In this document: in pieces, positions 7,185-15,077 of the stretch
Position numbering within the stretch: the stretch's first letter is position 1
How the letters are laid out: each line of letters starts with the position of its first letter
Source: a virus
Virus record (IMG/VR): IMGVR_UViG_3300034122_000903
Coordinates: 1-26,873 of that record
Length of the DNA stretch: 26,873 bases
Strand: one strand, 5' to 3'
Program-made: the position numbers and the translations under genes
The notes under the pieces: generated by a model
What the model was told of the DNA's origin: nothing
Seen by the model: only the letters and a program-made list of their open reading frames with translations
Database searches by the model: none

Positions 7185-7661
7185 TTAGGCCGACGGGATT
7201 TCGCCGAGTTCGGCGCCCATGTTCACCACCGCCAGAGAAACCTTCACACGAGCAGCGTCAATGCTGGCCGAGTTCAGGGTCATCAGGACGTTGGTATCGA
7301 CTGCGCAGTAGTAAGCTGCAGCATCCGCGTAACCACCGGTGGTACCGACAGCGGCGTTCAGGTCGAAACCATCCAGCCAGAAATCGGTGGTGCCGCCGCC
7401 GATGCCGACGTCGATGTTAGCTGCAGCGCCTTCGGCGCGAACAACCGTACCAACACCGGACAGGACAAACGAGCCCTTCGGCAAGACAGCGATGACCAGC
7501 GTGTCGCCCGACCCCAGCGCAGCAGCGCTGGCGGCGGTGCGGGCAGCCGCGATCTTAGCGAAATCGAGGTCGATCTCGGTGACGCTAACGCGGTCTGCGC
7601 CGTTGGCGGTGAAGCCAGCCGAGTTCTTGTAGAACCCGAGAGAGTCAGTGTAAGCAACCAT
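7185..7661 (-). CDS. Virion structural protein, likely capsid stabiliser (158 aa)
   Basis: The 158-aa protein has the pattern seen in capsid-adjacent proteins of marine and freshwater phages: an N-terminal FYKNSAGFTANGADRV, IDLDFAKIAAARTAA, then LVIAVLPKGSFVLSGVG, NIDVGIGGGTTDFW, a YADAAAYYCAVDTN stretch and a final VKVSLAVVNMGAE. It appears all-beta apart from the Ala-rich helix. It follows the major capsid gene by 13 bases and is followed at once by a UUCG hairpin, an arrangement used for abundant proteins. I infer a decoration or cement protein; the exact role is unknown. Confidence 0.75.
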   Translation of the reverse strand: MVAYTDSLGFYKNSAGFTANGADRVSVTEIDLDFAKIAAARTAASAAALGSGDTLVIAVLPKGSFVLSGVGTVVRAEGAAANIDVGIGGGTTDFWLDGFDLNAAVGTTGGYADAAAYYCAVDTNVLMTLNSASIDAARVKVSLAVVNMGAELGEIPSA

Positions 7662-7673
7662 GATCTGGTCTCC

Positions 7674-8600
7674 TTATGCGAACTGGACGACGGCTTGCGC
7701 CAGCGCCTCAGGCTTCGTGACTTTGTAGCCGTACACCTGCAGGCCGCGCACGATGTTGCCGAAGGTGGACTGGGCACGGATAGTTTCCATCTCAGTCATC
7801 TGCGACGCGAAGGTGAAGCCCATCTTGTGACCGGCGATGATCGAAGTCTTGCCGGACGAGACGTTCAGGTTGTGCGACACGTAGAGGGTGAAGCGGTCGA
7901 TCATGCCGAGACGGCCGTTGCGGACCGGGCTGGTGCTGTCGCCGGTCAGCGAAGCATCCTTGAGTTCGGACTTCTTGATGAGACCAGCCATGCGGGCCGG
8001 GATCACAAGGTAGCGGTCCGACTCCGGCACGTTGGCCTCGTCGAGCACGGTGCCCATGTCAACGATCAGGTCGACAACCGGAGTGGTGGCCGATGCGCCG
8101 TCCTTGGTCACGGTCAGCGGCGAGCCGGTCGTGCCGAGGTTGAACGCTGCCGACTGCTGACCAGCAGTGGCACCCTTGTTGGCTGCGGCGATGTCCGGCA
8201 GCATGTCGGTCAGCACGCGCTGGTCGATCTTCACCTTCATCTGCTCGGAAGCGTCTTTCGACCACATGTCCATCAGCTTGATGTCCGACTGAACACGGTC
8301 GATGTCGTCTTCGATGCAGGAGAAGTACTCACCTTTGTCGATGAGCAGCTGCAGCTTGGGCGAATCCGGGTTCTCGACGACAAGGTTCTGACCCTTGACG
8401 TACTCACGGATGGTGATGTTGGGCTGGGTACGGATGTTAACCGTATCGCCCATGCGGCGAATTTCGCCTTCGTAGTCGGTGTTCGAGATCGCCGACAGCA
8501 CGGTGGCGTCGTAGAAGTTCTCGATCAGTTTGCCGGACCAAATCTCGGGAATAAAATTCCCCGAGTAGTCGGGACGGCCGGGAGCAACGGGATAGGCCAT
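7674..8600 (-). CDS. Major capsid protein (HK97-fold, P22-coat-like)
   Basis: The 308-aa protein begins MAYPVAPGRPDYSGNFIPEI, followed by WSGKLIENFYDATVLSAISN and a GD.VNIRT.P..T.REY segment, a common start of coat proteins in podovirus-like phages. The C-terminal half has NVPESDRYLVIPARMAGLI, a DRFTLYVSHNL strand and a closing RGLQVYGYKV. A GTG-initiated five-residue extension exists, but ATG at 8600 has AAAGGA at good distance and is preferred. It lies between the scaffold gene and two virion-type proteins, the standard order. It forms the icosahedral shell, probably with the scaffold protein upstream. Assignment to the P22-coat branch is from memory of the sequence style and is less certain than the coat-protein call. 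Confidence 0.9.
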   Translation of the reverse strand: MAYPVAPGRPDYSGNFIPEIWSGKLIENFYDATVLSAISNTDYEGEIRRMGDTVNIRTQPNITIREYVKGQNLVVENPDSPKLQLLIDKGEYFSCIEDDIDRVQSDIKLMDMWSKDASEQMKVKIDQRVLTDMLPDIAAANKGATAGQQSAAFNLGTTGSPLTVTKDGASATTPVVDLIVDMGTVLDEANVPESDRYLVIPARMAGLIKKSELKDASLTGDSTSPVRNGRLGMIDRFTLYVSHNLNVSSGKTSIIAGHKMGFTFASQMTEMETIRAQSTFGNIVRGLQVYGYKVTKPEALAQAVVQFA

Positions 8601-8624
8601 GTGGTGTCCTTTCACTTAGCCAGT

Positions 8625-9617
8625 TTATGTTATGCGACCTTCGCGCTGTGCGGCGAAGATGTCGCGTTCGATCCGGTCACGCTCCTGCTCACGACCCTTA
8701 TACAGACCTTTGCGCACGTCGTCAAAGAACTTGGCAACGTCCGTCCGGTTGTATGCCTTGGCCTCATTGGCAGTCATGCTGCTCGCTGAGGTACGGCCAC
8801 GCCCGGGGGAAATCTGTTTTTCGAGTTGAGAGCTGGCTACGCTCCGAGGTGATTGAGCAACAGAACCGCCATTCATTGACTGCCATGTCTTGAAGAACCC
8901 TGCGACCCGTCGTGCATCCAGCTGGTTCTGCGCGTTGTCGAGGTACGACTGCCGGGCTACGCCCGACAACGGATCGACTTCAAGCAGCCAGTTGTGGAAG
9001 CCCTGCTCGGCGTTGATTTCACGCCAATCTGGGACTTCTGCCGACAGTTCAGACCAGAACATCTGCTCAGAGTTAAGCGCCTGTCGCTGTGCAACGCTCT
9101 CCACCTTGGGGACGACAGTGGTCTGCATCTGCATAACCATCCGTTTGAGTTCCGAGACTTCTTGCTGCGCTGCAGCAACTTCCTCACGGGCAGCACGGCG
9201 CATGACCTCAATCGAGTCGCCGTAATCCTCAACGTCCTTGTCGGTGATGAGCTTCGCCGCGGCAACCTGTGCAGTGTTTACCTGCTGGGGCGCGGAAAGC
9301 GACGCGATCAGCTGTTCGAGCTGAGTGACGCGTTGACCCATCTGATTGTTCTCCGCCCGGAGGCGGGCCGTATCAGCGTTGTACATACCTTGAAGGGTAC
9401 GATACCGCTGCTCGGCGGTCGGGTTATCGTTCGTGGTGCCGGTTCGCCCTTGCTCTGCAGGCGCCGACTCAGCGGCAGAACCGCCCTCACCGTTGGCTTC
9501 GGTCGGCTGTTGGGCCTCACCCTCCGCCGGGGACTGGCCCTCGTCGGTCGGATTGAGTTCTTCATACAGCTTCGCAACAGCCTCGGACTGTTTGCGGATT
9601 TGCGCGGGAATAGCCAT
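8625..9617 (-). CDS. Capsid scaffolding protein
   Basis: The 330-aa product is highly charged and mostly helical. Residues 20-75 are a disordered Glu/Gly/Ala/Pro-rich stretch. Residues 78-115 and 140-165 are coiled-coil-like (RYRTLQGMYNADTARLRAEN, VTQLEQLIASL, EEVAAAQQEVSELKRMVMQM). A compact part follows (MFWSELSAEVPDWREIN, FHNWLLEVDPLSG), and a basic C-terminal region (FFDDVRKGLYKGREQERDRI) can serve as the coat-binding tail. This plan and its place between portal and coat genes are those of tailed-phage scaffold proteins. It guides coat assembly and leaves or is degraded before DNA filling. The ATG at 9617 is preceded by GAGAGGAG. Confidence 0.9.
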   Translation of the reverse strand: MAIPAQIRKQSEAVAKLYEELNPTDEGQSPAEGEAQQPTEANGEGGSAAESAPAEQGRTGTTNDNPTAEQRYRTLQGMYNADTARLRAENNQMGQRVTQLEQLIASLSAPQQVNTAQVAAAKLITDKDVEDYGDSIEVMRRAAREEVAAAQQEVSELKRMVMQMQTTVVPKVESVAQRQALNSEQMFWSELSAEVPDWREINAEQGFHNWLLEVDPLSGVARQSYLDNAQNQLDARRVAGFFKTWQSMNGGSVAQSPRSVASSQLEKQISPGRGRTSASSMTANEAKAYNRTDVAKFFDDVRKGLYKGREQERDRIERDIFAAQREGRIT

Positions 9618-9649
9618 TTGGACGCTCCTCTCGGGTGTGCGTGGTTGGA

Positions 9650-9877
9650 TCAGCTGCCCCTACGGGACTTTGCTGCTAAGTCAGGGGACTCACTGACGAG
9701 CTTGTAAAGCTCGCCTAAGACCTGACACCGCCCCTGTGCAAGTGTCACGTTCTGTCCCACGCTGGGCAGCCGTTCAAGCTCAGACATCCGCCACTCTCCC
9801 AGCCATTCTTGGATGACTGGGTATTGACGGACGCTGTTAGCCAGCGCGTGGATTACTTCGGGTGTGGCCTGCTTCAC
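9650..9877 (-). CDS. Small protein between portal and scaffold (75 aa)
   Basis: The frame starts with GTG at 9877, overlapping the portal stop as GTGA, and encodes 75 residues: an acidic-to-neutral helical peptide with IHALANSVRQYP, IQEWLGEWRMSELERLP and ELYKLVSESPDLAAKS. No motif is recognised. Small helical genes at this spot are common in phages of this layout. It may help portal or scaffold assembly (positional inference). Tight coupling to the portal gene supports translation. Confidence 0.75.
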   Translation of the reverse strand: MKQATPEVIHALANSVRQYPVIQEWLGEWRMSELERLPSVGQNVTLAQGRCQVLGELYKLVSESPDLAAKSRRGS

Positions 9878-11901
9878 TGCGGCCCCCCGGTCATTAGGTT
9901 AGTCCCTCCAGCCGGTGCACCGGCGAGGTCCATGTTCTGCCCTGCAGGCTGCCCACCACCGGGTGCCGGCATCTGCTGCGCTGCAGCGGCAAGCCGTTCG
10001 TTCATCGCCAGCTTCTCACGCGACGGGACGATGTCATCGACCGACATCTGCAGCCCCTTAGCGACCTCACGCAGCAGCGCTGCGCGACCCTGCGGCCCGA
10101 TGATGTTGATGTCGAACTCGTTGGCCGTGGCGTTGAGGAACTCCACGCGGCGGACGTTGACCGTCTCTTTGACAGCGAGGTTAACCGCGCCCTTAGCAAC
10201 GACCTGTGCATCGCCCTTGATCGACTCATCGGGATCGTAGCGCATGTTGTAGACAAACTGGCGTTGCACGATGGTCTTGAGCACGTCGTTGTCGATGTGC
10301 ATCACCACCTGCCGAATGCCCTTGCCCGCGGAGCCCATCAGCATGGAGAGGCCCGACGCGGTGCGTCCTGCCCCCTGCACGTTGGTGTCGCCGTAGATGT
10401 AGGCCGGGATGCCGCTGTGGTCGTCAGCCATGCGCGAGAAGCGGTCGTAGACCCCCACGAGCGTGTTGGCGTTGTCGTTGGGCTGGTTGAACCGCACTGC
10501 CGGAGCCGACGAACCCAGTGGGTCGTTGAGCACCTGCCAAATTTTCCACGGCTGCAGCTGGGTGATGTCCTCGTTGGGGGGCAGGCGTTCGAGGTTAACC
10601 TCGACCTGCGGCCCGGAGGCAATCGCCATGTTGTTGACCAGAGCCCGGGCTGCTGCGTTGCAGACGTTCTGGATGTCCTCGATGATCTCGGGGATGGCCT
10701 TGCCCCAGAAGGCGCCGGGCTGCTTGATGAAGCTGGTCTTGGCGTAGGGCTTCTCGCCCAGCGGGTCGTAGTTGAGCACCGCCTTGATGATGTAGTTCCC
10801 AACGCACCAGATGTTGGCGTCGTACTCGCGGTCGACGTCGGGCACTTCCTCCTCGGTCATGCCCCACTCTTGCAGCATCCGGCCGCTGATCTTGCCCCAG
10901 AACTCCAACGCGTCGTAGACCTCGGTCGGGCGCAGCTCGGTGTGGAACTTGCGCTCCTCCTCCTCACGTGAGTCCTTCTGCCACTCCTGCACCCACGACT
11001 GGGTGTTGCCGATCTCCAGCACTTTGCGGATGGCTTGGTCGTCGTAGCCCGGCACACCGATGAGATCGGCCAGCTGGGTCCGCGTCATCTCATGGTACTC
11101 AAACAGGTACCCGTCATTGATGCGGGTGATGCCCGGCTCGGGGTAGATGTTAAACGGGCTGACGCGCTCGAACTCAGGCGCAATGCGCTCACCGGGGACG
11201 AGCTTGCTGCCCTCCCACTTGAGGTAGCGCTGGCGCCGAACGATCGGCCCCTTGATGAACGCCGCCGGGAAAGTCACGAGGTCAGTGATGAACTCGTTGA
11301 ACGCATCCGCCCAGCCGCCTTGGGCGAACTGGTCGTCGATCTTGATCCGCATCTTGTCGACGCGGTTCTGCGCCGCCTGCAAGATTTTGAACCGGAACTC
11401 CTGCCCGACCATCTCTTTAAGCTCGGCGATCTGGCTCTTGCTTGGCGCCTGCCCTGACGACTGCAGAATCTCCATCACGCGCTCGGCGAAGGCCAGCTGC
11501 AGTTCTTCTGACTCTTTGGGCGACAGGTCTGGGATGGGTGTCGGCACGAGGTCCCACGGAGGCGAGCCGTTGTCGAGCAGGATGTCCCGCAGCCAGCTCT
11601 CGGCCGCACGACACTTGACCTCGGTAATCATCATGTAGACTTCGGAGCCGCCCTGCGCCCTGATGGCATTGAGCTTATCTGCCTCATACTCCCCGTTGCG
11701 CTGCCGCATGGCCATGAGCATGATGTCGGTGATGGGGTCACGCGAGATGCGTGATGCGTCCCAGCACTCCTTGAGGTAAGCCGTGATGCCAAGCATGACA
11801 GGGCTGCTCTGCCGCGCTGCAAGGTCCTTCTCAGCCTGTTCACGCTCTTGGCGAACAAGCTCATCGTTACCGACGACGCGAAGAATGGTCAGACCTGCCA
11901 T
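9874..11901 (-). CDS. Portal protein (podovirus/P22-like)
   Basis: At 675 aa this matches the size of large podoviral portals. The N-terminal part is helical and charged (DELVRQEREQAEKDLAARQS, ITAYLKECWDASRISRDP). The core shows features of this portal group: VKCRAAESWLRDILLDNG, WADAFNEFITDLVTFPAAFI, ERVSPFNIYPEPG, FIKQPGAFWGKAIPEIIED, then ARALVNNMAIASGPQVEVN. A wing/stem section has GIPAYIYGDTN and GRTASGLSMLMGSAGKG. The C-terminus is a long Ala/Gln/Pro/Gly-rich tail that could form a barrel or lie disordered. It forms the dodecameric DNA entry ring at one capsid vertex and contacts TerL and the adaptors encoded downstream. The gene starts 12 bases after the 71-aa basic gene. Confidence 0.92.
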   Translation of the reverse strand: MAGLTILRVVGNDELVRQEREQAEKDLAARQSSPVMLGITAYLKECWDASRISRDPITDIMLMAMRQRNGEYEADKLNAIRAQGGSEVYMMITEVKCRAAESWLRDILLDNGSPPWDLVPTPIPDLSPKESEELQLAFAERVMEILQSSGQAPSKSQIAELKEMVGQEFRFKILQAAQNRVDKMRIKIDDQFAQGGWADAFNEFITDLVTFPAAFIKGPIVRRQRYLKWEGSKLVPGERIAPEFERVSPFNIYPEPGITRINDGYLFEYHEMTRTQLADLIGVPGYDDQAIRKVLEIGNTQSWVQEWQKDSREEEERKFHTELRPTEVYDALEFWGKISGRMLQEWGMTEEEVPDVDREYDANIWCVGNYIIKAVLNYDPLGEKPYAKTSFIKQPGAFWGKAIPEIIEDIQNVCNAAARALVNNMAIASGPQVEVNLERLPPNEDITQLQPWKIWQVLNDPLGSSAPAVRFNQPNDNANTLVGVYDRFSRMADDHSGIPAYIYGDTNVQGAGRTASGLSMLMGSAGKGIRQVVMHIDNDVLKTIVQRQFVYNMRYDPDESIKGDAQVVAKGAVNLAVKETVNVRRVEFLNATANEFDINIIGPQGRAALLREVAKGLQMSVDDIVPSREKLAMNERLAAAAQQMPAPGGGQPAGQNMDLAGAPAGGTNLMTGGPQ

Positions 11902-11913
11902 GCTGGTATCACC

Positions 11914-12129
11914 TTAGTACATCGGGTTTTTCTTAGGACGCGGGCTGGACTTCATGCCAGCCTTGGCCTTGGCCTTAGGCTTGGCGTCCATGCGCCCGGC
12001 CTCGGCATCCTGCCGCTCACGTGCTGCAGCGCCGCCCATGGCGCGCGTCAGTGTCGCGTATGCACGTCCCGTTTCTGCATCCATGGGGCGTGGGGACTTC
12101 TTTGGCGCCAGTGATTTCTTCTTGTCCAT
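11914..12129 (-). CDS. Small Lys/Arg-rich protein (71 aa)
   Basis: The 71-aa product, MDKKKSLAPKKSPRPMDAET at the start and KPKAKAKAGMKSSPRPKKNP near the end, is extremely basic at both ends, with an Ala-rich helical centre (YATLTRAMGGAAARERQ). It lies between the terminase terminator hairpin and the portal. Good initiation is provided by GGGAGG upstream of its ATG. Basic low-complexity proteins here may bind packaged DNA or the portal channel, which is inference. It belongs in character with the basic mini-proteins at 2.8-3.6 kb. Confidence 0.7.
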   Translation of the reverse strand: MDKKKSLAPKKSPRPMDAETGRAYATLTRAMGGAAARERQDAEAGRMDAKPKAKAKAGMKSSPRPKKNPMY

Positions 12130-12188
12130 GACGGACCTCCCTTACAGTTTCGCAGAATATAACCCGATACTGCACATCTAGCAAGAGA

Positions 12189-12217
12189 AACCCCTCCGGG
12201 GGTGGGCCGGAGGGGTT
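12189..12217 (-). terminator. Hairpin downstream of the large terminase gene
   Basis: AACCCCTCCGG (12189-12199) pairs perfectly with CCGGAGGGGTT (12207-12217) around a 7-base loop. In the minus-strand RNA the stem is followed by UUCUCUUGC, a weak U-rich tail. It sits in the 141-base gap between the TerL stop and the next gene. It probably gives partial termination or RNA processing that sets the level of capsid gene transcripts relative to terminase. Confidence 0.7.
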
Positions 12218-12270
12218 AAGTCGAGCAGGCCGCGGAACAGGGAGGAGAATCCGTCGGTGCACTTTATGTA

Positions 12271-13677
12271 TCACGCCCACCCTTTAGCGTCAACCCGTCT
12301 CACCTCTCGCCGCGTGTGCAGCATCTCGCCACTGTCGAGACTGCCGATGTGCATCATCAGATAACTAATCGCGTCACCGATGTGGCTGTGCTTGCCGGCA
12401 TCACCGGACTTCTCCAACCCGTCGCCGTTCTTCTTGAACCGGTAGCCTCCCATCAGGGCTGCCTTAAGCCGAATGCAGCTGGGGTCCACGAGGAACCCGG
12501 GGTCACCGTCAACCTGTCGCATGAGGTAGTCGTCGACTGCTGCGATGCGCGGGGTGATGTTGTTGGTCCGGGCCGGCATGACCCTGAACCCCTCGGCTTT
12601 AATGATGTCGACCGCGGAGCGCTCGTCGGTCTGCGCCCGCTGGACACCGGCCGGGTCAACCACGATGATGATGGGTGCGCCGGCAAACTTCTCGTAGAGC
12701 AGGGGCTTGAGCACCGTGCGCATGAACCTCTGGATGCCCATGTCGTAACTGACGGCCTCCGCCATGATGAGGGCACGCCCGCGTGGGTCCTGCTGTCCGA
12801 TCACCGCGGCAGGTGTGAGGCCAAGGTCCATGCCGACAATGATAGGACGAGTGCCGTTGGTAATGGGACGCAGCGGAGACTTTGCCATGTGGTAGTCCGG
12901 CCGGAAGTATTTGAACACCGGCGTACCTGCGAGGGAGAGCCCGTACTCACCGTCAATGAACACCCGGACGTACTCCTCCGAGCGACCTTGGGTATCATAG
13001 TATCCCGACGGTAAGTTCTCGATGTTCTCTGCATAGGGGCTCCGGCCTGAGGGTTGCTTGAACACATCCCAACCGTTGTTGTTGGGGCTGACCCCGTCCT
13101 TGGGGTCGATCTTCTCCATCTGGTAGAACCACCACGTATCCATGGTGGGCGGGTTGGTATCGGCCCACATCCCATGCCACGTCGCCCCGCCATCCTTGGC
13201 GCTGGGGAATCGCCCCACCCGCTTAGACATAGCGTCCACAATGTCAGGATGGATGTCGCGGCACTCGTTGAACCACGCGAAGGTCAGTTCGAGAGAGTTC
13301 AGGTTAGCCACATCATCCGCGTCATCCAGCGCCCGGAACATAATCTCGCACTCCACGTCACCCACCTTGAAGAAGTAGGTCTTGGTGGTGCGCATGAAGT
13401 TGCCACAGACCCCCGAAGGGAACCAGTCTAGGAAGGTTTTGATGGTGGTATCGGAGAGTTGGCGAACAGTTTCGCGGACCACAGCGCAGCGGGTCTTACG
13501 AATGCCTTGAGCGTTCGGTTTCTGCTGGCTGGCTCGGCGGATAATCTCAAAGCAGCAGGCCACGGACTTACCAGAGCCGACGGGGCCCATGATGACCCGC
13601 ATCTTCTTGTCCGACTGCATGAACTGGGTGACCGTGGGGGTCGGTGTGTAGGAAATATCAAGCGGCATTGTAGACAT
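12271..13677 (-). CDS. terL: Terminase large subunit
   Basis: Counting from ATG at 13677 (468 aa), Walker A is GPVGSGKS at residues 31-38 and Walker B is LTFAWFNE at 131-138 with the catalytic Glu last. The RNase-H-like nuclease domain supplies acidic residues in GMDLG (D284), IVVDPAG (D341) and HIGDAISY (D435). The ATPase pumps DNA through the portal and the nuclease cuts genome units. A longer TTG-started frame reaches 13779, but its Pro-rich extension lies over another good small frame (13658-13813), so I reject it. ATG at 13668 is an alternative start. The gene overlaps the small gene upstream by 20 bases, indicating coupling, and is followed by a terminator-like hairpin. Confidence 0.93.
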   Translation of the reverse strand: MSTMPLDISYTPTPTVTQFMQSDKKMRVIMGPVGSGKSVACCFEIIRRASQQKPNAQGIRKTRCAVVRETVRQLSDTTIKTFLDWFPSGVCGNFMRTTKTYFFKVGDVECEIMFRALDDADDVANLNSLELTFAWFNECRDIHPDIVDAMSKRVGRFPSAKDGGATWHGMWADTNPPTMDTWWFYQMEKIDPKDGVSPNNNGWDVFKQPSGRSPYAENIENLPSGYYDTQGRSEEYVRVFIDGEYGLSLAGTPVFKYFRPDYHMAKSPLRPITNGTRPIIVGMDLGLTPAAVIGQQDPRGRALIMAEAVSYDMGIQRFMRTVLKPLLYEKFAGAPIIIVVDPAGVQRAQTDERSAVDIIKAEGFRVMPARTNNITPRIAAVDDYLMRQVDGDPGFLVDPSCIRLKAALMGGYRFKKNGDGLEKSGDAGKHSHIGDAISYLMMHIGSLDSGEMLHTRREVRRVDAKGWA

Positions 13678-13813
13678 GCACCACATATAGGGGTTTGCCG
13701 GGCTTCGGACGGGCGGCGCGGGCGGTCCGGTAGGACTTTCGGGCTGCTTGGAGGGTGGCGACGAAGGCTTGAGTCGCAAACAGGCTGTAAAACGCGTGGA
13801 CCTCAGTCTTCAT
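13658..13813 (-). CDS. Small gene between terS and terL (51 aa)
   Basis: ATG at 13813 lies inside the last codons of the terS gene and opens 51 codons ending TGA at 13658-13660. The peptide starts MKTEVHAFYSLFATQAFVAT, then LQAARKSYRTARAARPKPGK and PLYVVHVYNAA. It overlaps terS by 11 bases and terL by 20 bases, bridging what is otherwise a 125-base hole in a gapless operon. The composition is balanced and basic, and GGAA lies 9 bases before the start. I recognise no family. It may aid terminase assembly (inference). The competing explanation is a longer TerL N-terminus from a TTG codon. Confidence 0.6.
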   Translation of the reverse strand: MKTEVHAFYSLFATQAFVATLQAARKSYRTARAARPKPGKPLYVVHVYNAA

Positions 13814-14279
13814 CAGCGTATTCCACGTCTTCGATCTGGGGTGCAGGGGGTTTGGCCGTCACATCCAGTGTCTGTTCACCCAAATTGATGGTGATCGTGA
13901 CGCCACCGGCGCTGTTTGCGTTCTCCCCGGCGGGTGTGGTGTCCAGTCCTGCCCACTTGACCGTGGATTTGATGAGGTCGGCCTTCACCGCGGGGCTCAC
14001 GATGGGGTCGTGGATGAGAATCCAGCTGGTCTTGAGCAGTTCTTCGGCCTGTGCACGCGCCTTGACCCTGAATGTGAGGCCCTTGGTACGTACTTCCTCC
14101 CTGAAAGACTCCACTCGCTTGAGGAAAGTGGCGTCGTCCTTGAACGTGAGGAGGTCTGATGCCTCGAACTCGTGCCGATCCAGCAGTTCGTCGAGCTTTT
14201 CCCCACTGCCTTCCATGAGAAGGGCGAGTTCAAAGGCGAACCTGTCGGTCCATTTGGTGTGAACAGGGCTCATGTACAT
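13803..14279 (-). CDS. terS: Putative terminase small subunit
   Basis: The 158-aa product (from ATG 14279) is helical and charged, with RFAFELALLMEGSGEKLDEL, LLDRHEFEASDLLTFKDDA, a probable coiled section FLKRVESFREEVRTKG and AQAEELLKTSWILIHDP, then a short beta tail GVTITINLGEQTLDVTAK and an acidic C-terminus. This helix-turn-helix-plus-oligomerisation plan, its length and its place directly before terL fit a small terminase subunit that recognises DNA and recruits TerL. A TTG-started 170-aa version exists upstream; ATG at 14279 or 14273 is more plausible, although none has a strong ribosome-binding site. It is the first gene of the minus-strand late operon. Confidence 0.75.
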   Translation of the reverse strand: MYMSPVHTKWTDRFAFELALLMEGSGEKLDELLDRHEFEASDLLTFKDDATFLKRVESFREEVRTKGLTFRVKARAQAEELLKTSWILIHDPIVSPAVKADLIKSTVKWAGLDTTPAGENANSAGGVTITINLGEQTLDVTAKPPAPQIEDVEYADED

Positions 14280-14358
14280 GGGGGGATGGTAACTCTTGGA
14301 GGCGGGGGCGGTCAATAGTGTAAAGATTTGGTTTTTTGGGCTGGGAAATTTTTTATAA

Positions 14359-14388
14359 ATTGTACTTAGGGGGGTGTGTAATTGTAAA
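14359..14388 (-). promoter_or_regulatory. Sigma70-type promoter for the minus-strand morphogenesis operon
   Basis: On the minus strand TTTACA (14388-14383; 5 of 6 to TTGACA) is followed after 18 bases by TACAAT (14364-14359; 5 of 6 to TATAAT). It points to the terS gene, with a start near 14352 and a leader of about 70 bases. The -35 hexamer is the same TTTACA word that is repeated many times in the 15.5-15.9 kb block. Confidence 0.5.
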
Positions 14389-14537
14389 GATTGGTAATTT
14401 TGGGTCTTGTTGTGAGAGGTTTACTACAATAGCGGGGGGCTAGAAAAGTCCAGTCCAACCCCCCACCCCCCTTGCCTGCCTGCTATCGCGCGGCGCGCGT
14501 GCTATAGGGCAGAAAAAGCGCCTATGCGACGCCTAAT

Positions 14538-14566
14538 TTGACCTAAGCGGCGTGCTATGCCATAAA
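14538..14566 (+). promoter_or_regulatory. Weak sigma70-like promoter candidate for the plus-strand genes
   Basis: TTGACC (14538-14543) and CATAAA (14561-14566) are separated by 17 bases. The -35 match is good and the -10 match only moderate. Transcription would begin near 14573, giving a leader of about 130 bases before the 121-aa gene. Confidence 0.35.
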
Positions 14567-14705
14567 GGAGTTGTAGCAAGTGAATGAGTAAACGGTGACG
14601 GCCAGACGGCCACGCTCTTTGACATCGTTAACCTGACCCTAGGCACGTAGTGCCGATGATGGGTGGCACAAGTCTCAACCCTTATGCCATATGAAAGGAA
14701 ACACT

Positions 14706-15071
14706 ATGGCCGACTATATCAAGATGGCGCCCGTGACCCTCACGTTCCAAGTCACGCTCGACGGCGTGACGGCGGGCGGCGGTGTCCGCGCAGTGCAAGA
14801 CAGCGCCGTTGTGATCCGCGCAAGCGGACCGAATGCCGAGTTTTTCGGCGTCGACGTTAACAAGTTTGGCGGGCTTTATGCCTTCGACAGCCGCAAGGCC
14901 AAAGGCAAAAAAGTCAAGGCCGAGGCAGCGGCTCCGGCTCCGGTCGCCAAGGCTCCGGTCGCAGCCAAAGGCAAGGCCAAGGCTCAGCCTGCAGCGCCTG
15001 CAACGGTTGCAGGCTTTACCCCCGAGCAACTCGCAAAACTGCAGGCGCTCAAAGATGCAGGCATCATCTAA
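14706..15071 (+). CDS. Small protein with Ala/Lys/Pro-rich tail (121 aa)
   Basis: ATG at 14706 follows AAAGGA by 6 bases; a longer frame from 14691 would contain that ribosome-binding site, so it is rejected. Residues 1-65 form a globular part (YIKMAPVTLTFQVTLDGVTA, VVIRASGPNAEFFGVDVN, FGGLYAFDS). Residues 66-100 are an Ala/Lys/Pro linker of histone-H1 style (KGKKVKAEAAAPAPVAKAPV). The last 20 residues are an amphipathic helix, FTPEQLAKLQALKDAGII. Clean G+C-rich codon use and a strong hairpin directly after the stop suggest high expression. A nucleic-acid-binding role is inferred from the basic linker; I do not recognise the family. Confidence 0.75.
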   Translation: MADYIKMAPVTLTFQVTLDGVTAGGGVRAVQDSAVVIRASGPNAEFFGVDVNKFGGLYAFDSRKAKGKKVKAEAAAPAPVAKAPVAAKGKAKAQPAAPATVAGFTPEQLAKLQALKDAGII

Positions 15072-15077
15072 AAACAG

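Larger units (their letters stand above)
14280..14705. other. Divergent control region between late (minus) and plus-strand genes
   Basis: No convincing gene lies here. The left part is T/G-rich and contains two TGTAAAGATT copies (about 14319 and 14383). The middle has G6 and C6/C6 runs (14432-14473), which give a G-rich minus strand able to form hairpins or a quadruplex, and a GC palindromic stretch (CGCGCGGCGCGCG) near 14487. The right part carries a weak promoter and a 5' leader with GGCAC-GTA-GTGCC near 14641. Confidence 0.6.

Noticed and set aside
7695-8789. 364-aa plus-strand open frame
   Set aside because: It is antisense to the major capsid and scaffold genes, which have clear family features and ribosome-binding sites; high G+C leaves long shadow frames.
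13678-13779. N-terminal extension of TerL from a TTG codon
   Set aside because: Pro-rich, no ribosome-binding site, and it overlaps a better coupled 51-aa frame; the ATPase fold begins after 13677.
14573-14595. Tiny leader frames (GTG AAT GAG TAA and ATG AGT AAA CGG TGA) behind AAAGGAG
   Set aside because: Three or four codons only; the site may be accidental, and nothing couples it to the 121-aa gene more than 100 bases away.
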